A DNA stretch of 15,206 bases from CG1-02-33-12 sp964403775 (GCA_964403775.1 CAYOHL010000018.1:1-15206), one strand, 5' to 3'; shown: positions 1 to 5,803, counted from the stretch's first letter. Numbers and translations are program-made. Notes: generated from the sequence alone by a model not told the origin.

Positions 1-48
1 ATATTAAAATCTTTCGACAAAAAAGTTATCCAAGTCTAAAACAAAAGA

Positions 49-56
49 TTTAAATA
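49..56 (+). promoter_or_regulatory. TATA box for tRNA-Pro
   Basis: TTTAAATA lies about 32 bases before the first base of the tRNA (85), so transcription would start near 78-80 and leave a short 5' leader. A purine-rich stretch just upstream could be the TFB recognition element. Nothing else is recognisable in bases 1-48. Confidence 0.6.
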
Positions 57-124
57 ATGCCATAATCCACCAAAACAAATAGTTGGGGCTGTGGGGTAGC
101 TTGGCTTATCCTTTCTGGTTTGGG

Positions 125-141
125 TTGTTTAAACACAAGAA
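125..141 (+). other. 17-nt tRNA intron at position 37/38
   Basis: The fold is a canonical bulge-helix-bulge. The outer helix is the anticodon stem TCTGG/CCAGA. The central 4-bp helix is TTTG (119-122) with CAAG (136-139). The two 3-nt bulges are GGT (123-125) and AAA (140-142). The inner hairpin is TGT-TTAA-ACA (126-135). Archaeal splicing endonuclease cuts between the second and third bulge bases, so the intron is 125-141 and G37 joins A38. This is the usual archaeal intron position. Confidence 0.88.
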
Positions 142-162
142 ACCAGACGACCCCGGTTCAAA

Positions 163-323
163 CAGCTTCTTGCTAAGCTGGCACGCATGAGCGACATTTT
201 TTGCTTCGCAAAAAAGTCCCTCGAGCTCACTTCGTTCGCAACTGAGCATTGGCCCAGTTGATATTTAAAATGGGCATTGCATAAATGTAGGTCCACCAAG
301 TTCGATTGCAAGAGTTTTGGAAG
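163..323 (+). other. 161-nt tRNA intron in the T loop (59/60)
   Basis: This insert splits the T loop between TTCAAA (157-162) and T324. It also forms a bulge-helix-bulge. The outer helix is the T stem. The central helix is TTCA (157-160) with TGGA (318-321), including one G-U pair. The bulges are AAC (161-163) and AGT (322-324). The inner helix pairs 164-173 with 308-317, including the uninterrupted CTTGC (169-173) with GCAAG (308-312). Internal hairpins include CAGCTT/AAGCTG (163-180, an alternative to the inner helix), a strong GAC-A-TTTTTTGC stem against GCAAAAAA-GTC around 192-216, and GCCCA/TGGGC around 252-275. There is no ORF of note. Introns at this position are known from some Thermoproteales. 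A 161-nt one is long. Confidence 0.82.
262..270 (+). promoter_or_regulatory. possible TATA box inside the T-loop intron
   Basis: TATTTAAAA within the second tRNA intron would place a transcription start near 290, about 70 bases before rpl37ae. If used, it would give the ribosomal operon its own mRNA, carrying the 3' part of the tRNA as leader. The alternative is read-through from the tRNA promoter. Sequence alone cannot decide. Confidence 0.3.
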
Positions 324-351
324 TCCGGGCAGCCCCATTTTATAATAATAT

Positions 352-359
352 AAGGAGAT
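352..359 (+). promoter_or_regulatory. Shine-Dalgarno site of rpl37ae
   Basis: AAGGAGAT ends 3 bases before the ATG at 363, with GGAG five bases away. It is one of the few strong SD sites in the window and implies that this mRNA has a 5' leader, unlike most neighbours, whose TATA spacing implies leaderless transcripts. Confidence 0.7.
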
Positions 360-362
360 AAA

Positions 363-599
363 ATGACAAAAATCAAAGGATTGGGATCTATTAAAAGATT
401 TGGGCCAAGGTATGGAAGAACAGTCAAGCTGAAACTGGCTAAGATCGAAAAGGAGCAGAGAAAAAAGCACAAATGCCCCTACTGCAGTAGCCTGCAGGTC
501 AAGAGAATATCTGTTGGGATATGGTTCTGCAGGAAATGCAGGGCCAAGTTTACAGGAAAGGCCTATACAATTGCAAAAGAGGAGAAGAAGGTGCTCTAA
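363..599 (+). CDS. rpl37ae: 50S ribosomal protein L37Ae (eL43)
   Basis: A 78-residue zinc-ribbon ribosomal protein of the large subunit. The family signature is visible: a basic N-terminus (GLGSIKRFGPRYGRTVK), then a zinc ribbon with CPYC at residues 38-41 and CRKC at 56-59, and an A-x-F-T-G-x-AY segment. The length is close to the archaeal norm. The start is set by the GGAG site at 354-357. It heads a tightly packed operon: its stop codon directly abuts the rpoP start (TAAATG, no spacer). The order L37Ae, RpoP, Pcc1, prefoldin beta is widely conserved in archaea, which supports all four calls. Confidence 0.96.
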   Translation: MTKIKGLGSIKRFGPRYGRTVKLKLAKIEKEQRKKHKCPYCSSLQVKRISVGIWFCRKCRAKFTGKAYTIAKEEKKVL

Positions 600-737
600 A
601 TGGTAGAATACAGATGTTTTAACTGCAATAAAAAGGTATCCATAGATTACCTAAGAAAAAAGATCAGATGCCCTTACTGCGGCTCCAAAATACTTTTCAA
701 GCCAAGAACAACAATAACAAAGGTAAAAGCCAGATGA
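600..737 (+). CDS. rpoP: DNA-directed RNA polymerase subunit P (Rpo12)
   Basis: A 45-residue protein beginning MVEYRCFNC. It is the archaeal counterpart of eukaryotic Rpb12, a small zinc-binding subunit on the Rpb3/Rpb11-like assembly platform of RNA polymerase. Two zinc knuckles are visible, CFNC (6-9) and CPYC (24-27), followed by the family's GSKILFKPR segment. The ATG directly follows the L37Ae stop. AGGTG at 589-593 is a good ribosome binding site. The last codons overlap the next gene in an ATGA junction (734-737), which suggests translational coupling. Confidence 0.95.
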   Translation: MVEYRCFNCNKKVSIDYLRKKIRCPYCGSKILFKPRTTITKVKAR

Positions 738-967
738 GTTATTTAGCCAGGTTAAGGGTTTATAAAAATCCAGATATGATTTACAAATGCTTTTGTTCAG
801 AATCAAAAACTTTAAGAACAGACAGGTCAAATTACACTATCAAAAAACATAAGGATTATGTGGAGTTTGATATAAAGGCAAAGGACTCTGTTGCATTAAG
901 GGCAACATTTAACTCAATCATAAAAATGCTTACTGTTTATGAGAAAATGCAGGAATTAAGAAAATGA
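734..967 (+). CDS. pcc1: KEOPS complex subunit Pcc1
   Basis: A 77-residue protein starting MSYLARLRVYK. It resembles Pcc1, the small dimerising subunit of the KEOPS complex, which makes N6-threonylcarbamoyladenosine at A37 of ANN-decoding tRNAs together with Kae1, Bud32 and Cgi121. The features seen are the central strand pair YTIKKHKDYVEFDIKAKDS and the helix D-S-x-x-L-R-A-T-x-N-S (residues 52-63), which matches the family's S-L-R-A-x-x-N-S motif. An in-frame ATG at 668 would put the gene inside rpoP. The start at 734 is preferred because it forms an ATGA overlap and follows AGGT at 721-724. Its position between rpoP and prefoldin beta is the common archaeal one. Confidence 0.85.
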   Translation: MSYLARLRVYKNPDMIYKCFCSESKTLRTDRSNYTIKKHKDYVEFDIKAKDSVALRATFNSIIKMLTVYEKMQELRK

Positions 968-1293
968 ATGTTTCAAAGGAAACGCAACAAAAAATCCAGC
1001 AGCTTCAGTTAATGGAGCAAAGCATGCAGCAGTTCTTAATGCAAAAACAGGGCTTTCAAACCCAGCTGATGGAAATAGAATCAGCATTAAAAGAGCTGAG
1101 TGGTTCTGAGACTGCATATAAGATTGTAGGCAACATAATGGTTTCCTCAAAAAAAAGTGAACTAGAAAAAGACCTAAAATCAAAAAAAGAAACCGTTGAG
1201 CTAAGGATAAAAATGCTTGAAAAACAAGAGGAAAAAATCAAGGAAAAGGCAGATAAGATTCAAAAAGAAGTTCTCGAAGAAATAAAAGAGTAA
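964..1293 (+). CDS. pfdB: prefoldin beta subunit
   Basis: A 109-residue chaperone subunit. Archaeal prefoldin is an alpha2-beta4 jellyfish-shaped complex that captures unfolded proteins and passes them to the thermosome. The sequence has the family layout: an N-terminal coiled-coil helix (residues 1-45, rich in Gln/Met/Leu), a central hairpin with A-Y-K-I-V-G-N-I-M-V (about 51-60), and a C-terminal coiled coil (65-109). Its ATG overlaps the pcc1 stop (ATGA, 964-967). Length and context fit well. Confidence 0.95.
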   Translation: MNVSKETQQKIQQLQLMEQSMQQFLMQKQGFQTQLMEIESALKELSGSETAYKIVGNIMVSSKKSELEKDLKSKKETVELRIKMLEKQEEKIKEKADKIQKEVLEEIKE

Positions 1294-1304
1294 TAATCCT
1301 AAAG

Positions 1305-1559
1305 ATGTCAGAAGAAAAAATAAAAGAGATTATTGATGCCCTTTCAGAGCTGAGCACTGACTTAGCGGTCCCTAAAAACATAAAGAACAAAATAAACCAG
1401 ATGATTGAGATTTTAAAGGATGATTCAGACCTATCGATAAGGGTAAATAAGGTCCTGAATGAGCTTGATGAGATATCTGACGACACAAACATGCAGGCAT
1501 ACACAAGAATACAGATATTGAATATTGTATCTTTGCTGGAAACAATTCAAACTAGCTGA
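1305..1559 (+). CDS. UPF0147 family protein
   Basis: An 84-residue, mostly helical acidic protein of the archaeal UPF0147 family, whose function is unknown. Recognised by D-L-A-V-P-K-N-I-K (about 19-27), the D-D-S-D-L-S-I-R-V-N turn (39-48) and the end D-E-I-S-D-D-T-N-M. The gene follows pfdB by 11 bases and is probably the last gene of the operon. In many archaea UPF0147 lies near prefoldin beta, hinting at a translation or chaperone role (inference). Its stop overlaps the 3' end of the opposing channel gene by 8 bases. Confidence 0.9.
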   Translation: MSEEKIKEIIDALSELSTDLAVPKNIKNKINQMIEILKDDSDLSIRVNKVLNELDEISDDTNMQAYTRIQILNIVSLLETIQTS

Positions 1560-2139
1560 GCCTTTTCTTTTTAAGCTTCACAACTGTTTTCTTTGTTAGC
1601 AAGGAATTTGGAATATAGATTATATCGCCCTTTTTTGTTTCTATCTTTGTTTCAACAAGGTTTATATGAATAACCCTTCCCTCAGTATTATCAACTTTAA
1701 GGACATCCCCCTCTTTAATAAATCTTTTCTGATGGATAAATAGCCCAGCAAACACATTTGGCATAAAGTCTTTTATTGAAAGCAGAATTGAGATTATTAT
1801 TATGATTAGTATGGCTCCTGATATCATATGCAGAACAACAGTTGTAATACCAAGCTGGTTTAGTGCCATCATAATAAATATAAAATAAATAAAGTAAGTA
1901 ACAAATGCAGAGATTATCTCTTCTATAGAAATTTTTATTCCAGCTGCATTTTTCAAAATTTTATTTAACTCAATCTCATGAAGTGCTTTCTGGACAAACT
2001 TGCCAAGAATCTTTCCCAGTACAAGACCTATGAGCACTATTATTACTGCAACAACCAGCTTGGTAAAAACACTGGATAATATTTCAGGCAAAAAATTTAT
2101 GGATTGAGTAATAGCAGATGCATTATTTATGGGGTCCAT
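1552..2139 (-). CDS. small MscS-type mechanosensitive channel
   Basis: A 195-residue membrane protein. Three hydrophobic segments are visible (about 18-45, 70-95 and 97-122), followed by a soluble beta domain with F-I-K-E-G-D-V-L-K-V and E-G-R-V-I-H-I-N-L-V-E-T (about 141-165). That is the MscS pore-lining helix plus Sm-like beta domain. MscS channels release solutes when the membrane is stretched by osmotic downshock. The protein ends in a basic tail soon after the beta domain and lacks the large C-terminal alpha/beta vestibule of E. coli MscS, so it is a minimal member. It is transcribed divergently from the GTPase gene. Ion selectivity cannot be told. Confidence 0.85.
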   Translation of the reverse strand: MDPINNASAITQSINFLPEILSSVFTKLVVAVIIVLIGLVLGKILGKFVQKALHEIELNKILKNAAGIKISIEEIISAFVTYFIYFIFIMMALNQLGITTVVLHMISGAILIIIIISILLSIKDFMPNVFAGLFIHQKRFIKEGDVLKVDNTEGRVIHINLVETKIETKKGDIIYIPNSLLTKKTVVKLKKKRLS

Positions 2140-2160
2140 GGCATGCTTCAGAGGCTATTT

Positions 2161-2171
2161 CTTTAAAAAAC
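2161..2171 (-). promoter_or_regulatory. TATA box of the MscS-type channel gene
   Basis: On the minus strand this reads GTTTTTTAAAG, centred 27 bases before the ATG at 2139. It fits a leaderless transcript. Confidence 0.45.
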
Positions 2172-2207
2172 TTATGATTTTTTATGAAAAAACCAGTTAG
2201 AAAATAA

Positions 2208-2215
2208 TATAAATA
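2208..2215 (+). promoter_or_regulatory. TATA box of the DRG GTPase gene
   Basis: A perfect TATAAATA centred 25 bases before the ATG at 2237. Transcription would begin at or next to the start codon, giving a leaderless mRNA. Confidence 0.7.
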
Positions 2216-2236
2216 GGCTTTATTTTTTAATGGAAT

Positions 2237-3382
2237 ATGGCACATAAAAAGAAAACAAGATATATCAAACCAGATGAAAGGCCTGAAAAGAAAACCAACT
2301 ATGACAAAATAAAAGAGCTTGAGCACGAGTTATCAACAACAAAATACAACAAGAGGACAGAGCATGCTATTGGCCTGATAAAGGCAAGGATAGCTAACCT
2401 GAAGAAAAAGGAGCTTGCACGCTCAGCATCAAAAGGAAAAAGAGAGGGGTATTCAATAAGAAAAACAGGTGATGGAACAGTTATTATTCTGGGATTTCCA
2501 TCAGTAGGAAAATCAACCCTGCTGAACAGCATTACAAACGCTAGTTCGACAACAGGGACATATGATTTTACAACACTTAATGTGGTACCTGGAATAATGG
2601 ATTACAAGCATGCAAAAATCCAGATTCTTGATGTTCCTGGTGTTGTTTCTGGGGCAGCATCTGGCCGAGGCAGAGGAAAAGAGGTGCTTGCAGTAATGCG
2701 CAGCTGCGATTTAGCCATTATTCTATTAGACATAAATCAGCTTAATGCATATAATGTTTTATGCAAAGAGCTTTATGAAGCAGGAATACGCCTAAACCAA
2801 GAAAAGCCTGATGTAAAAATAAAAAAGAAACCGCGCGGAGGGATACAAATAGGCAAAACCGTCTATTTGCCAAATTTAGATGATGAAACAATAAAGGGCA
2901 TACTAAAGGAATTCTCAATATCAAATGCAGAAATCATTATAAGAACCCCAATAAATGCAGACCAGTTAATTGACTGCATTGAGGGAAACAGGAAATATCT
3001 CCCAGGCATTGTTATTGTAAATAAGATTGATTTAGCAACTCATGAGCAGATTGCTGATGCCAAAAAAAAGTTTCCTGATGCATTGTTTATATGCGCCAAG
3101 AAAGAGGATTATACTGATGAGCTTAAAGAAAGAATATACAAAGGGCTTGAACTTATCAGTATATACTTAAAAGAAGCAGGGAAAAGGGCAGATTTAGAGA
3201 TTCCTTTAGTAATGAATAGGGATTGCACAATAAGGGACGTATGCAGCAGATTACACCAGGATTTTATAGCAAAATTCAAATATGCCCGGGTTTGGGGCAA
3301 TTCTGCAAAGTTTGATGGGCAGGTTCTTAGGCTAAAACACAAGCTTTCAGACAGAGATATTGTTGAGCTCCATTTGGGATAA
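2237..3382 (+). CDS. DRG-family (Obg-like) GTPase with TGS domain
   Basis: A 381-residue GTPase of the DRG (developmentally regulated GTP-binding) family, universal in archaea and eukaryotes and linked to translating ribosomes. In order: a basic helical N-terminus (1-80); G1 GFPSVGKS (86-93); a switch region with TTGTYDFTT (105-113); G3 DVPG (132-135); the glycine-rich stretch GAASGRGRGKEV (139-150) typical of DRG; a DRG-specific insertion with KKKPRGGIQI (196-205); G4 NKID (262-265); a G5 equivalent CAK (286-288); and a C-terminal TGS domain (about 308-381). Length is close to the family norm of about 370. It is transcribed alone from a leaderless-type promoter. The end overlaps the opposing asparagine-synthase-like gene by 36 bases. 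Confidence 0.95.
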   Translation: MAHKKKTRYIKPDERPEKKTNYDKIKELEHELSTTKYNKRTEHAIGLIKARIANLKKKELARSASKGKREGYSIRKTGDGTVIILGFPSVGKSTLLNSITNASSTTGTYDFTTLNVVPGIMDYKHAKIQILDVPGVVSGAASGRGRGKEVLAVMRSCDLAIILLDINQLNAYNVLCKELYEAGIRLNQEKPDVKIKKKPRGGIQIGKTVYLPNLDDETIKGILKEFSISNAEIIIRTPINADQLIDCIEGNRKYLPGIVIVNKIDLATHEQIADAKKKFPDALFICAKKEDYTDELKERIYKGLELISIYLKEAGKRADLEIPLVMNRDCTIRDVCSRLHQDFIAKFKYARVWGNSAKFDGQVLRLKHKLSDRDIVELHLG

Positions 3383-4255
3383 GCTCTTCAGGTAATCCTT
3401 TTTGTATTTAAAATTATTTTTTTTTGCTAATTTTGATATTGCCTTATCAACTCTTGAGCCATACTGTGCAGCTATTTTTTTCCTGAATGCAAACTCTCTT
3501 GGAAGCCCTAAATCAACTGCAATCTCCCTTAGTATGTATTTTCTTACATTGTTTTTTATCTTGTATCCTGGAGGGATTTGCATAGCTGCTTTTATTACAC
3601 CTTCATCCATAAAAGGAGTTAAAATGCTTGCCTTCATCTCTTTTGCTATAAGAAAATCCCTTTCCATGTCTTTATAGATGTTTTTGATGCTTGAAATGCA
3701 CTCTTTTTTTATGTCTTTAGATTTTTCAAATCTTGCATAGCCGGCAAAAAGCTCGTCAGCGCCAATTCCTGTTAAAACAAAAAAAGCATTATCTTTTTTT
3801 GCAAGCTCTATGGCCGCATAAACCACGCATCCAACCCCTGCATTAACAACATCTCCTTTTTCAGTTATCTTAATGACTTTTCTTAACAGCTTTTCAACCT
3901 CATCTATTTTTATTGTTTTTGTTTTAAGGTTAATATTAATTGAATCTGCAACCTTTTTCGCGTATTCAATATCTTCGGAGTTCTCCATGCCAACTGCATA
4001 GCATTTAAAATTATATCCAAGCTGTTTGCATAATAATGCAATTATTAGTGAGTCTATGCCTGCAGAGAAAAGAATTCCAAATTCAACCAGAGTTGATGCT
4101 CTCTTTTTAATTGATCTTATGAGGCTTTTCATCACAAGATTTTTGCACCTTTCCTTACCTTTTTCTGTTTTATCTGTCTTTAGGCCATTGATGTGTTTAT
4201 TCCATTCATCTTGGCTAATCAATTTTCCATCTCTAACTATTCCCTGCATTTCCAT
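3347..4255 (-). CDS. asparagine synthase-like protein, synthetase domain only
   Basis: A 302-residue protein matching the C-terminal ATP-pyrophosphatase domain of class B asparagine synthetase. The PP-loop is FSAGIDSL (63-70), followed by the conserved TGIGADELFAGY (162-173), TPFMDEGVIKAA (213-224), and FRKKIAAQYG (257-266). The N-terminal glutaminase domain and its catalytic Cys2 are missing. If it makes asparagine from aspartate and ATP, it must use free ammonia or a separate amidotransferase. Archaea carry several such stand-alone domains, and the substrate could differ. The first ATG is at 4255; Met3 is an alternative. The last 11 codons lie antisense to the GTPase gene. Confidence 0.82.
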   Translation of the reverse strand: MEMQGIVRDGKLISQDEWNKHINGLKTDKTEKGKERCKNLVMKSLIRSIKKRASTLVEFGILFSAGIDSLIIALLCKQLGYNFKCYAVGMENSEDIEYAKKVADSININLKTKTIKIDEVEKLLRKVIKITEKGDVVNAGVGCVVYAAIELAKKDNAFFVLTGIGADELFAGYARFEKSKDIKKECISSIKNIYKDMERDFLIAKEMKASILTPFMDEGVIKAAMQIPPGYKIKNNVRKYILREIAVDLGLPREFAFRKKIAAQYGSRVDKAISKLAKKNNFKYKKDYLKSLSQMELNNISV

Positions 4256-4277
4256 GCCTTTACCAAAAATCCAGAAG

Positions 4278-4286
4278 TTTAAAAAT
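4278..4286 (-). promoter_or_regulatory. TATA box of the asparagine synthase-like gene
   Basis: The minus strand reads ATTTTTAAA, centred about 27 bases before the ATG at 4255. The spacing fits a leaderless transcript. Confidence 0.45.
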
Positions 4287-4316
4287 ATGCCTTTTTTTGG
4301 CTGAAAATCCCAAAAG

Positions 4317-4328
4317 AATAAATATAAG
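4317..4328 (+). promoter_or_regulatory. TATA-like region and ribosome binding site of the 75-residue ORF
   Basis: An AATAAATATAAG-like stretch is centred near 4322, so transcription would start near 4347. GGTGAT at 4347-4352, matching the 16S rRNA 3' end, precedes the ATG at 4357 by 4 bases and fixes that start over the in-frame ATG at 4297. Confidence 0.5.
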
Positions 4329-4356
4329 TAATAAAAACTACATATTGGTGATAGTT

Positions 4357-4584
4357 ATGGGAAAAAAAGCAAGCAAAGAAGAGATGATTGGTTTTCATAA
4401 AGGGGCATTAACAACCTTGGCAAAGGAAAGGCAGGAAATGACCAAGATAGTGGGCATTGTTGAGCAGCTTATGCAGATGCATGTAAAGTCACTGCAAGAT
4501 CTTGGAGTTGACCTCACAAAAGAGATTAAAAAAGAGAAAAAACCTGCTAAGAAGCCAAAAACACCCATAGAAGACATAATTTAA
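4357..4584 (+). CDS. small lysine-rich hypothetical protein
   Basis: A 75-residue protein that I do not recognise. Residues 1-52 look like two amphipathic helices (MGKKASKEEMIGFHKGALTT, then a long helix with repeated Met/Leu/Val), followed by a basic Lys/Pro tail (KKEKKPAKKPKTP) and an acidic-hydrophobic end (IEDII). No cysteines, signal peptide or membrane segment are seen. The start is chosen from the GGTGAT site. It converges with the RelA/SpoT-like gene across a 39-base gap. The short helical body with a basic tail suggests a nucleic-acid or ribosome-associated role, which is only a guess. Confidence 0.72.
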   Translation: MGKKASKEEMIGFHKGALTTLAKERQEMTKIVGIVEQLMQMHVKSLQDLGVDLTKEIKKEKKPAKKPKTPIEDII

Positions 4585-4623
4585 TTAAAAACATTTTGGC
4601 ATTGTTAAAATTGCATAATAAGT

Positions 4624-5727
4624 TCACTCAATTCCCTTGAAGATATCCTGAAACAGGTTAAGGATACAACGTGACTCAGGCCTTTCTTCAAGGATATTTT
4701 CTATAATCTGCCTGTTCTTTTTTTTGTAGGTGGCCCAGTCTGCAGATTTTTTTTCTGCAGTTTCGTGCATGTCCTTGCTTCTTACCTGGGTTTCAATTGG
4801 CTCCCCAAAAAAGTCCCCTATGATATGGTATGTTTGGTAGTAATTGCTTTTAGCAGAAGAAATATTGCCAATGTTTAAGTAAGGCTTGGTCTGTTTAATA
4901 AAGTACCAGTATTTATCATCTTTTCTGTAAGTTGCAACAGGAATAACCATATAATTTTTGTCTAGCTTCTGGCCGCATGACTCGGCAATTTTTCTTATTG
5001 TTGGGATTATGTCATTCCTTTGTTTGGCTATGATTCTAACTGCTTTCCTGTCTGCAATCTCATCTATCTCCTTGTAGTTAGTCTTAATCTTATCAGCTTC
5101 TGCCCTTATTTTTTTGTTTAAGTATTGCTCACAAATTAAAATAAATGCTTTCTGGCTTAGGCTATCCCAGTGTTTCAGCCTTGCCTGAATTTCTGAAATA
5201 ATGCTCTTTGCCTTATCTTTATGGAAATAATCTAAAATTTCCCTTATGTATGATTTTTTTATCTTAATCTCAATGCCATTTTCCTCTATATATTCTTTTG
5301 TAAGATTTTGCTGCTTTCTAATCCGGTTTTCTGTAAACTTAAAATCAGTTGTTTCTTCCATTTCTTTTTTCAGCTTATCGTCAATTTTCAATTCTATTTT
5401 CTGGTTTATGATGCTGTTTGGTCTGATGATATCGCACTCAATAACAAATTCTGGATTAAGCCTTAGATTTAACCCTTGGTTGTATAGGAGGCTCTCATGA
5501 GTGAAGTCCATAAACCAAGAAAGCAAAAACCTGTCATTAATGGATATTTCCTCATATTTTTTCTTGGCAGAATTAATTATTTTTTCCAGGTTTTTGTCCT
5601 TTTTAAGGTGCTCTGACAGAGGAAAATCTATGATTTTGTTTAGGTCAGATTTGAAGCCAGCCTTGAGATTATTAAGATAGTTAACCAGCTCTATTTTTTC
5701 TCTGTAATTTTGCGGGAAAGCCAGCAT
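4624..5727 (-). CDS. RelA/SpoT-type (p)ppGpp synthetase-domain protein
   Basis: A 367-residue protein whose C-terminal half matches the RelA/SpoT synthetase fold that makes (p)ppGpp or related alarmones from ATP and GTP/GDP. Motifs seen in order: ARLKHWDSLSQK (182-193), equivalent to the R-x-K-x-x-x-S-x-x-x-K ATP-binding motif; DRKAVRIIA (226-234), like D-x-x-G-I-R-I-I; SNYYQTYH (294-301), like the guanine-stacking N-G-Y-Q-S-L-H; and ETQVRSKDMHETAE (312-325), like EIQIRT-x-x-M-H-x-x-AE, keeping the catalytic Glu, Gln and Arg. It then ends W-A-T-Y-K-K. Residues 1-175 are helical and mixed, with no HD hydrolase motif that I can see. RSH proteins are rare in archaea. It could be a single-domain alarmone synthetase, a toxin-like SAS, or a pyrophosphokinase with another target. 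The activity is inference. Confidence 0.78.
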   Translation of the reverse strand: MLAFPQNYREKIELVNYLNNLKAGFKSDLNKIIDFPLSEHLKKDKNLEKIINSAKKKYEEISINDRFLLSWFMDFTHESLLYNQGLNLRLNPEFVIECDIIRPNSIINQKIELKIDDKLKKEMEETTDFKFTENRIRKQQNLTKEYIEENGIEIKIKKSYIREILDYFHKDKAKSIISEIQARLKHWDSLSQKAFILICEQYLNKKIRAEADKIKTNYKEIDEIADRKAVRIIAKQRNDIIPTIRKIAESCGQKLDKNYMVIPVATYRKDDKYWYFIKQTKPYLNIGNISSAKSNYYQTYHIIGDFFGEPIETQVRSKDMHETAEKKSADWATYKKKNRQIIENILEERPESRCILNLFQDIFKGIE

Positions 5728-5752
5728 TTTGATCTAATAAATATATTATTTC

Positions 5753-5760
5753 TTTATAAA
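5753..5760 (-). promoter_or_regulatory. TATA box of the RelA/SpoT-like gene
   Basis: TTTATAAA (palindromic) is centred about 30 bases before the ATG at 5727. This gives the gene its own promoter, separate from the upstream infB-NIP7 unit. The flanking 5728-5803 is almost pure A/T. Confidence 0.5.
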
Positions 5761-5803
5761 TGTTTCTATTTTTACTACTAATAAGTAATATTTATACTTT
5801 ATT

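Larger units (their letters stand above)
85..337 (+). tRNA. tRNA-Pro(UGG) with two introns
   Basis: Proline tRNA with anticodon TGG at 121-123. The acceptor stem pairs 85-91 (GGGGCTG) with 330-336 (CAGCCCC), and the discriminator base is A337. No CCA is encoded. The D arm spans 94-112. The anticodon stem is TCTGG (114-118) with CCAGA (143-147). The variable loop is 148-151. The T stem is CCCGG (152-156) with CCGGG (325-329). Removing 125-141 and 163-323 gives a 75-nt cloverleaf with a normal TTTGGGA anticodon loop and a normal TTCAAAT T loop. The exon sequence is very like other archaeal tRNA-Pro genes. A standard scan is likely to miss or misplace it, because the larger intron splits the T arm. 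rpl37ae begins only 25 bases downstream and may be co-transcribed. The identity is secure; splicing is inferred from the folds. Confidence 0.92.

Noticed and set aside
163..323. Integrated element or attachment site in the tRNA T arm
   Set aside because: tRNA T arms are classical integration sites, but the insert carries no integrase or repeated tRNA end, and its ends form an exact bulge-helix-bulge that restores the tRNA when removed.
163..323. Box C/D guide RNA in the intron
   Set aside because: A CTGA (242-245) and TGAT-like sequences exist, but their order and spacing do not form a C/D'/C'/D arrangement.
129..472. Minus-strand ORFs of 113 and 81 codons across the tRNA and rpl37ae
   Set aside because: They run antisense through a confirmed tRNA gene, its introns and the L37Ae zinc ribbon, and their proteins have no recognisable features.
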